The notes under the pieces were generated by a model. It did no database searches, was not told the origin of the DNA, and saw only the letters and a list, made by a program, of their open reading frames with translations. Shown here one piece after another: positions 52,260 to 59,557 of a stretch of DNA of 64,000 nucleotides. Origin of the DNA: Jiangella ureilytica (GTDB lineage: Bacteria > Actinomycetota > Actinomycetes > Jiangellales > Jiangellaceae). Every line of letters begins with the position of its first letter. Within the stretch, counting starts at the first letter, position 1. The DNA lies in NCBI RefSeq assembly GCF_004348545.1, contig NZ_SMKL01000004.1:78949-142948 (forward strand). Direction: 5' to 3'. A program made the translations under genes and the position numbers.

Positions 52260-53470
52260 CCGGGACGGTAGCTCAGCAGCGCCGACCGGTCGGTCTCCGA
52301 TCCCTCTCGGACCAGCCCAGGAGTCTCGGCCAGCCAGGCATCGGCGGCTTCCTGCTCCTCGGTCCGGTCAACATCGTCGAGCACGATGCGCGCGCCCGGC
52401 GCAAGCCGCGTGCCGAGCAGCGGCAGTGCGGGGTAGCGGGCCCGCGGCCCGCTAGCGCGCGGCGGGCCATCGACCAGGAGCAGTTCAATGTCCTTCAGGT
52501 CCTGCACCGCGCTCGGGTCGTACCAGGTGAAGGTCTCGCCGTTGACCTCGACGTCGCTCAACGGCGCGTGCCGGACCTCGACAACGGCGCTGAGTCCGTG
52601 CTCGCTCAGGGTCCGCCGGGTCTGCTCGGCGTATCGCTCGTCGTGCTCCAGAGCCACCAGCCGCCCGCTGCCCAGCGACTCCAGCGCGTAAGCCAGCCAC
52701 ACCGTAGAGGCGCCGCTTCCACATTCCACGACAACCGAGGGGCGGATCTGGTCGACCAGTTGCACCAGGCGGAGCAGCGTCGTCGGTTCCATGGCCCAGC
52801 CACCTGTCGGAGGCAGTGGCGCACGGGCTTCGATGCGCTTGTTGAGCTGCATCAGCGCCTGCACCTGGCGGACCGGCTCGTATCCAAGCTTGTCGACGTG
52901 CTCGCGCAGGCTGATGAGGCGGCGCTTCTCGCCCTGGGACAGCTCCTCCAGCCCGGCCAGCACGCCGCGCCGCGCGTTGTCGACTAGTTTCGCGGTGCCG
53001 GCCAGGTCCTTCTTGAGACCGGTCAGATCGTCGGCGACCGAGGTGACGGCGGTGCCGATACCGGTGACATGGCTCACAAGCTCGACATGTCGTTCGGCCG
53101 CGGCGAGGCGCTCCTGCGCGATGCCGGTGAGGACGCGGTCACCTGCGGTCTCCAGCCTGCCAACCGTCGACTGGACCTCGCCTGTGATGGCGTCGAGTGT
53201 GCGCCGACCGGAAGACTCGACGTTAGCGGGCAGGCTGCGCAAGCGGTCGACGTTTCGGGCCAGCCTTAGATCGCGCTCAGCCATCTGCTTCAGCCGCTTG
53301 GCCATCTCGCCCTGTCTGCGGCGAATATCCAGGACCGCAACGACCAGTACGGCCAGCAGGAGGCCGAGGGCGGCGATGGCGAGATCCGTCTGGCCAGCGA
53401 CGCCGAGGACCGCGGTCGCGAGGCCGAGGGCCGCCGCGGCAAGACCCACCGCGAGCTGCCGAGCAGTCAT
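52256..53470 (-). CDS. Membrane-anchored class I methyltransferase with coiled coil, module copy 2
   Basis: A 404-aa protein with the same plan as 35474-36511. Two N-terminal membrane helices (LAVGLAAAALGLATAVLGVA and LAIAALGLLLAVLVVAVLDI) are followed by a long charged helical region (about 55-200), likely a coiled coil. The C-terminal SAM-binding domain contains VVVECGSGASTVWLAYALES, LVALEHDERYAEQT and LLLVDGPPRASGPRARYPAL. The longer coiled region is the main difference from copy 1. The ATG at 53470 is used; the frame extends to TTG 53491. It probably modifies a lipid-linked or membrane-near glycan. Acceptor unknown. Confidence 0.82.
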   Translation of the reverse strand: MTARQLAVGLAAAALGLATAVLGVAGQTDLAIAALGLLLAVLVVAVLDIRRRQGEMAKRLKQMAERDLRLARNVDRLRSLPANVESSGRRTLDAITGEVQSTVGRLETAGDRVLTGIAQERLAAAERHVELVSHVTGIGTAVTSVADDLTGLKKDLAGTAKLVDNARRGVLAGLEELSQGEKRRLISLREHVDKLGYEPVRQVQALMQLNKRIEARAPLPPTGGWAMEPTTLLRLVQLVDQIRPSVVVECGSGASTVWLAYALESLGSGRLVALEHDERYAEQTRRTLSEHGLSAVVEVRHAPLSDVEVNGETFTWYDPSAVQDLKDIELLLVDGPPRASGPRARYPALPLLGTRLAPGARIVLDDVDRTEEQEAADAWLAETPGLVREGSETDRSALLSYRPG

Positions 53471-53618
53471 ACCCAACACGACTTCGTCCAACCTTCCTTC
53501 GTCAGCGTGGGCGTGACACTACCCTTTCCGGCGGCAGGACTGGCAACGACTCCGCGCGTACGTGGACAGCGTGATCGATGGGTGCCAGTCTGCCTGCCAG
53601 TCGTCACAGGGAGACCAA

Positions 53619-54173
53619 TTGCGTGCGTTCGTGTTGTGTACGGGCCGGTGTGGCTCGGTGACCTTCGTCCGGTCGTGCCGCCACATCGACAACTACACCG
53701 CCGGTCACGAGTCACTCGCGCCTGCCGTCGGCGCTGAGCGGTTCGCCTACCCGCAGAACCACATCGAGGCCGACAATCGGCTGTCCTGGTTCCTCGGCGA
53801 ACTGCGCTCACGCTTCGCCGATGCCCTCTTCGTCCATCTCCGTCGCGATCCCGCCGAAGTTGCCGATAGTTTCGTTCGGCGATGGGACAACGGACATCGC
53901 GCGAATATCGTCAAGGCGTTCTCGGAAGCGATCGTTCCGCACCGCCGCGAACCTCCGGTGGAGGACCGTCCGGCGCTCGCCCGCTTCTACGTCGACACCG
54001 TCCGGACGAACATCGACGCCTTCATGGCAACGGTCCCGTACTCGATGACCATCGATCTTGAGCAGGCCAAGGAGCAACTGCCGGATTTCTGGTACCGCCT
54101 CGGCGCCGAAGGCGACCTCGATGCCGCGACCGCCGAGTTCGAGCAGCGATACAACGCCAGCGTCCCTACGTAA
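53619..54173 (+). CDS. Sulfotransferase-like protein
   Basis: A small (184-aa) P-loop protein resembling sulfotransferases. The N-terminal RAFVLCTGRCGSVTFVRSCR looks like a 5'-phosphosulfate (PAPS) loop, and FVHLRRDPAEVADSFVRRWD resembles the 3'-phosphate-binding segment (RxP/xxS). It is shorter than most sulfotransferases (about 250-300 aa), so it may be minimal or reduced. TTG 53619 has AGGGAG 5-6 nt upstream and begins just before the P-loop; the longer frame from 53562 is less plausible. It diverges from the methyltransferase of module copy 2. Sulfation of a surface glycan is a reasonable inference. Confidence 0.65.
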   Translation: MRAFVLCTGRCGSVTFVRSCRHIDNYTAGHESLAPAVGAERFAYPQNHIEADNRLSWFLGELRSRFADALFVHLRRDPAEVADSFVRRWDNGHRANIVKAFSEAIVPHRREPPVEDRPALARFYVDTVRTNIDAFMATVPYSMTIDLEQAKEQLPDFWYRLGAEGDLDAATAEFEQRYNASVPT

Positions 54174-54210
54174 GCCGGCAGGCAGGGCAGGACTGGAGTG
54201 GCGACCTGAG

Positions 54211-54240
54211 CAGCACGGCAGCACGGCAGCACGGCAGCAC
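54211..54240. repeat. 8-bp tandem repeat
   Basis: CAGCACGG repeated three times plus CAGCAC, in the 280-bp gap between the sulfotransferase-like and aquaporin genes. Such short arrays can vary in copy number. Nothing else was seen in the gap apart from the ribosome site before the aquaporin. Confidence 0.8.
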
Positions 54241-54453
54241 TACACAAGCGGACGGAACGTGCCTTGTGCCTCGCCGATCGCCGGGTACGCATGCGCCCGC
54301 CGTCACGGCCGCCACCGCTCGTCGGTTTCCTTGCGTTCGACGCCACCGGCGACCGTGGTCGAGTCCGTGAGCGCCTGGGATCCGCGATAAAGTCCCGGTG
54401 GTGCCATGCCCGTGGGCGTGGGTGGGGTAGACGACGACGGGAGGGGCTCGTAG

Positions 54454-55173
54454 ATGGCTGACGGCTGGCTTCGGAACGCGATCGCCGAGGGGGTGGGCAC
54501 GCTGTCCGTGGTCTTCGCGACGGTGGCAACGATGAGCTTCGCCGGTCAGGTGACGCCGAACATACTCGCCTACGGGTTCGTCGTCATGGGAATGGTCGCC
54601 GCGCTGGGGCATGTCTCCGGGGGCCATTTCAATCCCGCCATCACGCTAGCCATGCTGCTGGCGAAGAAGATCGACGCGCTCGGCGCCAGCATCTACTGGG
54701 CGGCGCAGCTCGCCGGGGCCGCACTGGGTGCACTCCTGGTCGCTGTGGCCTCCGACACCGACGCGGTGGCCGTCGCGACACCCGCGGTCAACGACGAGCT
54801 GATCAACGTGGGCGGCGCGATCGCACTCGAGGCCACCGCGACGATGTTCCTGATCCTCGTGGTGTTCGGCACCGTGGCCGACGAGCGCTCGCCGCTGTCG
54901 ATCTATCCCTTCGCAATCGGCGGCGCTGTCATCGCCGGCAGCGCAGCACTGCTCGCCGTCACCGGTGGAGCGCTGAACCCCGCCCGCGGCTTCGGCCCGG
55001 CCGTGGTCAGCGGCGAGTGGGACGACATCGCTTCCTGGCTGGCGGGCCCGCTGATCGGGGCCGTCGTCGCCTGGGCGTTGTACCACTTCGTCATCGCTGA
55101 CCATCAGCGGAGTTCTCGCCGCGGCCGGTATCCCGAGCCGGTGCCGCCGCCGGGACCGTCGCTGCTGCCCTGA
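54454..55173 (+). CDS. Aquaporin (MIP family channel)
   Basis: A 239-aa six-helix channel. Both half-helix NPA motifs are intact: SGGHFNPAITLAML and TGGALNPARGFGPAVVS. Hydrophobic segments alternate as expected for an aquaporin Z-type water channel. The absence of the extended loop and the wide-pore Asp of glycerol facilitators favours water over glycerol. ATG 54454 has GGGAGGGG at good spacing. The C-terminal tail is cytosolic and Pro/Arg rich. No operon partner is seen; it is flanked by unrelated genes. Confidence 0.93.
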   Translation: MADGWLRNAIAEGVGTLSVVFATVATMSFAGQVTPNILAYGFVVMGMVAALGHVSGGHFNPAITLAMLLAKKIDALGASIYWAAQLAGAALGALLVAVASDTDAVAVATPAVNDELINVGGAIALEATATMFLILVVFGTVADERSPLSIYPFAIGGAVIAGSAALLAVTGGALNPARGFGPAVVSGEWDDIASWLAGPLIGAVVAWALYHFVIADHQRSSRRGRYPEPVPPPGPSLLP

Positions 55174-55410
55174 CCGAGGGTTCCCGCCGCACGCCGGAGC
55201 GATCGGCCGCGGGCTTGTCGGCGACGGTGTGACTGCCGGTGTGCACGTCGGTCGCCGGGCGTGCACCATGGTGACACGGTAGGGGAAGCACTCCGCTAGA
55301 GTCCTGCATGCTGGGGGCTCGTCGGTCAGCATCGGGCACGGATGACCACGACACGTCCATGAGGCGTGTCCGGAGGCCCTGCCCGATTGCCGACGACGAA
55401 GGGGAACGCC

Positions 55411-57306
55411 ATGGGACACCCGGACGAGGGCGGTGGCGAGTACACGTCCATCGACGTCGACGCGCTGGGTCAGGCCGTCGACGACCTCGGGGCGACGCTG
55501 ACCGGGCTGACCGACCACATCGCCGGGCTCGAGACCGACTTCGGCTACTTCGGGGTCAGCAAGACCAACCTCAACAAGCTCCTCGAGGCGAAGTCCGACC
55601 TCGAGAACATCATGCCCGACATGCGCCGCCGGCACAGTCTGGCCGTACAGCTGCTGGCCGAGTACCAGAGCAACGGCTGGTCCGGCGACGGCGTGCTGAA
55701 CGTGCAGGGCACGGACATCCTCAACGACGACTTCGAGTCCATCGAGGACGCCCAGCAGGCCGGCCGCGAGCTGGCCGACCAGGTCAACAACGGCGACGGC
55801 GAGGTGCCGCCCGAGGTCTACGAGCAGCTCGAGCAGTACGGCCACGACCCCGACTTCGCCGAGGCGTTCATCAACCAGCTCAGCCCCGCCTCGCGCGGCC
55901 TGCTCCTGATCGACGCCGACCAGCAGGCCACCGCGTACGGCGACGAGGCGAACGACGGGCCGCAGCTGGCGGTGGCGAACGTGTTCTCGACCGCGAGCTT
56001 CCGCATCGACTACGACGAGGCGTTCATCGGCGGCATCAACCAGGCGCTGCTCGACAAGGGCCTGCACCCCGACGGCATCCGCATCGTCGACCGCATCAGT
56101 GCGCTCACCCAGCACGGCAGCTGGGACCACGGCTCGCTCGTGGCCTTCTCCGAGGCCGCGCTGCACGGCGACGAGAGCAACATCGGCCGGGTCGAGAACT
56201 GGGCCGCCGTCTACTCCGGCCTCGCGCGCAACCCGCGGGCCAGCGCCGAGTACATGGCCGAGCACCGGGAAGACGTCTGGAACCAGGCGCAGGTCATCGG
56301 CCCGGTCTCCAGCGAGGAGGACTTCCGGGCCGCGTTCGCCGACTTCATGCGGGCGGCGACGGTCGACTCCCGCGGGGTCTACGCGCGGCTGCGGCTCTAC
56401 GACGAGAACCAGCCCAACCTCGCCGAGCAGAACGCCGCCTACCTCGTCAACCAGGTCGGTGGGCAGGAGGAGCCGTTCCCGTTCTTCGACGAGTACCGCG
56501 TGGTGTTCACCGACATCACCGAGGAGTACTGGGACGACCTCGTCTACAGCATGGGCTCGCCGGGCGGCGTCAGCGACAACCCCGGCCGCGACGGCATCGA
56601 GGTCGACCCGAGCGCATGGCAGGCCTTCGTCACCGAGGGCATGCGCGACCCCGACAGCGCGGCCCGGCTGCACCAGATGATGTACACCTGGTATGGCGAC
56701 TACATCCAGGGCAGCGCGGGTTCTGAGAACGGCAACGAGCACTTCTGGGACGACCTGGTGTCGCAGCAGATGGCGGCCGCGTTCCAGGGCTCCTGGGACA
56801 CCGTCCTGGGTGAGATCGCCGACGACGAGGCGGCCCGCGAGGAGTTCATCGGCTCGCTCGTCGACTTCGGCTTCAGCCTGGTCCCGCCGGACCCGCAAGC
56901 CCTGCTCGACATGGGCAAGGACGCCTTCATCGACGCGATGAAGAACACCATCACCCAGGCCATCGTCAACGCCGGCGGTGGCGAGGCGCCGCCAGAGCTC
57001 AGCTACGACTTCGCCAACGCGCACAAGACCTGGGTGGCCACGGCGGTCGCCGAGTACAACGCCGGCAGCGTCGACCCCTACAACGACGGCGACGTCACCT
57101 GGGAGGCCGACCCCTCGTTCTACGAGGAGCTCTACGGCGGCAGGTTCACCGATTCCTCGGGCAACGTCATCTCGCCGTTCCTGCCCAGTGGCCAGCCCAA
57201 CCCGGAGTTCCCCGACGACCCCGCCTCGCTGCAGGCCTTCAACCAGTGGGCGCAGGACCCGGCCATGCAGGTCTACATCGGCGAGAACCACCACGGCCGG
57301 TTCTGA
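55411..57306 (+). CDS. Unrecognised acidic 631-aa protein, possibly type VII secretion-related
   Basis: A 631-aa acidic, mainly helical protein, unlike any enzyme family I can name. No signal peptide or membrane helix is seen. The first 120 residues (DALGQAVDDLGATLTGLTDH, LLEAKSDLENIMPDMRRRH, then NGWSGDG) resemble the paired-helix start of WXG/ESX-associated proteins. Later regions are rich in Asp, Glu and aromatic residues (FFDEYRVVFTDITEEYWDDL). The start ATG 55411 follows AAGGGGAA; the longer frame from 55366 is less likely. A WXG100-like gene and an NHL lipoprotein follow, which makes a type VII secretion link plausible but unproven. Its last codons (GGC CGG TTC TGA) are repeated three times beyond the stop. 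Confidence 0.65.
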   Translation: MGHPDEGGGEYTSIDVDALGQAVDDLGATLTGLTDHIAGLETDFGYFGVSKTNLNKLLEAKSDLENIMPDMRRRHSLAVQLLAEYQSNGWSGDGVLNVQGTDILNDDFESIEDAQQAGRELADQVNNGDGEVPPEVYEQLEQYGHDPDFAEAFINQLSPASRGLLLIDADQQATAYGDEANDGPQLAVANVFSTASFRIDYDEAFIGGINQALLDKGLHPDGIRIVDRISALTQHGSWDHGSLVAFSEAALHGDESNIGRVENWAAVYSGLARNPRASAEYMAEHREDVWNQAQVIGPVSSEEDFRAAFADFMRAATVDSRGVYARLRLYDENQPNLAEQNAAYLVNQVGGQEEPFPFFDEYRVVFTDITEEYWDDLVYSMGSPGGVSDNPGRDGIEVDPSAWQAFVTEGMRDPDSAARLHQMMYTWYGDYIQGSAGSENGNEHFWDDLVSQQMAAAFQGSWDTVLGEIADDEAAREEFIGSLVDFGFSLVPPDPQALLDMGKDAFIDAMKNTITQAIVNAGGGEAPPELSYDFANAHKTWVATAVAEYNAGSVDPYNDGDVTWEADPSFYEELYGGRFTDSSGNVISPFLPSGQPNPEFPDDPASLQAFNQWAQDPAMQVYIGENHHGRF

Positions 57307-57357
57307 CCGCCCCGGCCGGTTCTGACCGCCCCGGCCGGTTCTGACCGTCCCGGCCGG
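57295..57357. repeat. Three 19-bp tandem repeats over the gene end
   Basis: GGCCGGTTCTGACCGCCCC occurs at 57295-57313, 57314-57332 and (one base changed) 57333-57351, then GGCCGG again. The first copy contains the stop codon of the 631-aa gene; the duplicates lie beyond it. The GGCCGG/CCGGCC content could form hairpins between the convergent genes. Confidence 0.85.
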
Positions 57358-57379
57358 GGCGGGGCCGGCAGAGGCGTGG

Positions 57380-58582
57380 CTAGTCCTCGACGTCGATCAT
57401 CACGATGATCTGGTCGTCCTCGCCGGTCGCCCCGACGGCGACGGTGTCGTCGTCGAGCCAGGTGGCCGGGCCGCCGAAGACGGCGGCGACCATCGCGTCG
57501 CCGCCGGGCGTCACGTAGAGAGTCGGGTGCGCGGTCTGCTGGTCGCCGGCCGCGGCGTCGGCGACGGCCTGCGCGCGGTCGCTGCCGTCCTCGACCCGCC
57601 AGCGGAAGGCGTCGGCGTCGAACCCGCTCAGCGCGCCCGTGCTGGCGACGATGCCGCCCTCGGCGTTGACCGCGAGGCTGAGCTGCGGGAATCCGGGCTG
57701 ATAGTCGATGCTCGTCGCGGCGGCCGAGGCGCCGAACGGGCCGTCGGTGGCCGGCGGGATCTCGCCGCCGCCCGCCGCGCCGAGCACCGTCGTCGCGCTG
57801 CCGTCCGCGACGGCGTAGACACTCTGCGTGGTCTGCACGACGACCTGCTCGCCCGGTCCGGCCGCGATGGCGGACTCGCTGAACAGAGTGAGGTCCGCGG
57901 CGGGCGTGCCGTCGGGGAAGAACGCCGCGGCACTCTCGTCGTCGGTCAGGTTGCCGTCGTAGCCGGGGTTGGGGCGGCCGGCGACGGTGACCAGCGTGCC
58001 GTCGGCCTCGACCCGACGCAGCAGGTACCCGGCGTCGGCGCCCGCGGGGTCGGCCTGCTCGGTGAACAGCAGCCGGCCCTCGGAGTCGACGGCGATGTCG
58101 CCGACGTGGCCGAGCTCGGCCTCCGCGGCGGGCTCGCCGTCGGGCGTGACCGGCCCGGGCCCCTCGGGCTCTCCGGCCGGCACGCCCACCGCGGGCCGTA
58201 GCTCGCCGTCGGCGAACTCGAGGACGGCGGCCTCGCCGGCCTCCTGGCCGGCCTGGTCGAGCAGGACGTACACGGTGCCGTCGGGGGCCGCCGCGATCTC
58301 GTGGACCATGCCGGAACCGAGCTGGAGCTGGGTGGAGCGCACGACGCCCCCGGAGTCGATCCGCACCATGACGCCGGTGCCGGTGACGCCCCACAGCGTG
58401 CCGTCGCCGCCGGAGCTGAGCCGGGTGATCGAGTAGGGGAGCGCGGCGTCGGCGCCGGTGCCGTCGATGTCGTCGCCGCCGCCTGCCAGCAGCCGCACCT
58501 CGGCGCCGTCGTCGTCGGATGAACAGGCCGCCAGGATGGTCAGCGCGATGATGACTCCGATGACCGTTCTGCTGGTCCGCAC
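57380..58582 (-). CDS. Lipoprotein with NHL-type beta-propeller
   Basis: A 400-aa membrane-anchored lipoprotein. Start GTG 58582 has GAGGATGAG just ahead and gives a short signal ending in a lipobox, LTILAACSS (Cys about residue 20). The mature part has NHL-repeat features: SGMVHEIAAAPDGTVYVL, GHVGDIAVDSEGRLLFTE, LRRVEADGTLVTVAGRPN and YDGNLTDDESAAAFF, expected to build a propeller. Such propellers bind ligands or partners, as in the extracellular domain of PknD-type kinases; no kinase is attached here. It converges on the 631-aa gene and diverges from the WXG100-like gene. The longer frame from 58813 runs antisense over that gene and is rejected. Confidence 0.85.
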   Translation of the reverse strand: MRTSRTVIGVIIALTILAACSSDDDGAEVRLLAGGGDDIDGTGADAALPYSITRLSSGGDGTLWGVTGTGVMVRIDSGGVVRSTQLQLGSGMVHEIAAAPDGTVYVLLDQAGQEAGEAAVLEFADGELRPAVGVPAGEPEGPGPVTPDGEPAAEAELGHVGDIAVDSEGRLLFTEQADPAGADAGYLLRRVEADGTLVTVAGRPNPGYDGNLTDDESAAAFFPDGTPAADLTLFSESAIAAGPGEQVVVQTTQSVYAVADGSATTVLGAAGGGEIPPATDGPFGASAAATSIDYQPGFPQLSLAVNAEGGIVASTGALSGFDADAFRWRVEDGSDRAQAVADAAAGDQQTAHPTLYVTPGGDAMVAAVFGGPATWLDDDTVAVGATGEDDQIIVMIDVED

Positions 58583-58673
58583 GTACTCATCCTCATCGTC
58601 GGCGTCGTCGGGGCGTGCCCAGCCGCCCATGCTAGCCTCACTGAATCCGTGACCGAACCATAAGTAGGTAGTG

Positions 58674-58976
58674 ATGAGCGACGACGTGCCCAACCCGTTC
58701 ATCTCGGCGATGAACGGCCTCAAGACCCGCACCGAGAACGCCGTCGAAGCCACACCGAACATGGACGCCCCCACCCGGTCCATCGGCGAGGGGCCGGCCT
58801 GGACGGGCAGCAAGGCCCGCCAGGTCCACGACGACTACCTGGGCCCCAACGCCGGCCCGGTGAAGTCCGCGCTGAGCAACCTGGTCGCCGACGTCGAGGC
58901 CGCCATCGCCGAGCTCGACCCCATGGTCTCCGAGGGCACCGCGCGGGCCATGCGCTACGACCTGCAGATGCGCTGA
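58674..58976 (+). CDS. WXG100/ESAT-6-like small helical protein
   Basis: A 100-aa protein with the size and two-helix layout of WXG100 proteins. A W-x-G motif (PAWTGSKARQVHDDY) sits near residue 43-45 between two predicted helices, and the second helix reads VKSALSNLVADVEAAIAELD. These proteins are substrates of type VII secretion. ATG 58674 is used (a GTG immediately precedes it), with AGGTAG ahead. The usual EsxA/EsxB pair is not seen, nor are EccC-type components, so any secretion machine would lie outside the window. Confidence 0.7.
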   Translation: MSDDVPNPFISAMNGLKTRTENAVEATPNMDAPTRSIGEGPAWTGSKARQVHDDYLGPNAGPVKSALSNLVADVEAAIAELDPMVSEGTARAMRYDLQMR

Positions 58977-59003
58977 CGGCGGGGCCCGCGCCCCGCCGAC
59001 CGC

Positions 59004-59555
59004 TCACACGCGCGGGGCCAGCGCGCCGAGCAGCAGCCGGTCGGTGTGCGTCAGCCCGTCCGGGCCGACGGTGACCGACGCGGTGCTGCGGTACGTCGCG
59101 AAGATCGTCGCCAGCGTCGAGCGCAGGTAGTCGTCCCACGTCTGCGTCGCGTGCGCCCAGTCGGCCGGGGCGATGAGCAGCTCGGCCGGGTAGCCGTAGG
59201 CGCGCGCCGCCGACAGCTCGGGGACGTCCATGACGACCACCGGGCGGAAGCCGGCGGTCAGCACCTGGAGCTCGGCCAGCTCGTCGACGACCTCGCGGAC
59301 CCGCTCAGCGGGCAGGCCGAGCAGCAGCACCACGGCGACCGGCAGCCGCTCCCTGCCGATGCCCGCGAGCAGCCGGCCGGCGGTGACGTCGAGCGGGGTG
59401 TGCTGCTTGGAGTCGACGGCGAACAGCCGGTGCACGACCGCGCGGGCGGTGGCGCTGTCGCGGATGCGCGGCACGACGGTGCGGCGGGCGTAGCGGTAGC
59501 CCGGGATGCGGCGCACGTGCCGCATGACGCGGCGCGGCTTGCGGTGGTCGGCCAT
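59004..59555 (-). CDS. Unrecognised 183-aa protein cotranscribed with a glycosyltransferase
   Basis: A cytosolic-type 183-aa protein of unknown family. The N-terminal 30 residues are strongly basic (MADHRKPRRVMRHVRRIPGY). The centre looks like an alternating beta/alpha Rossmann-like part: LPVAVVLLLGLPAERVREVV, FRPVVVMDVPELSAARAYGY, then AELLIAPADWAHATQTWDDY. It starts 2 bp after the stop of the two-domain glycosyltransferase, so the two are cotranscribed and probably work together; it might be an acceptor-binding or regulatory partner. No catalytic motif is evident. Confidence 0.75.
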   Translation of the reverse strand: MADHRKPRRVMRHVRRIPGYRYARRTVVPRIRDSATARAVVHRLFAVDSKQHTPLDVTAGRLLAGIGRERLPVAVVLLLGLPAERVREVVDELAELQVLTAGFRPVVVMDVPELSAARAYGYPAELLIAPADWAHATQTWDDYLRSTLATIFATYRSTASVTVGPDGLTHTDRLLLGALAPRV

Positions 59556-59557
59556 GG

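Noticed and set aside
55308..56726. Plus-frame ORF overlapping the 631-aa gene in another frame
   Set aside because: Arg/Gly-rich shadow; the 55411 frame has a ribosome site and normal amino-acid composition.
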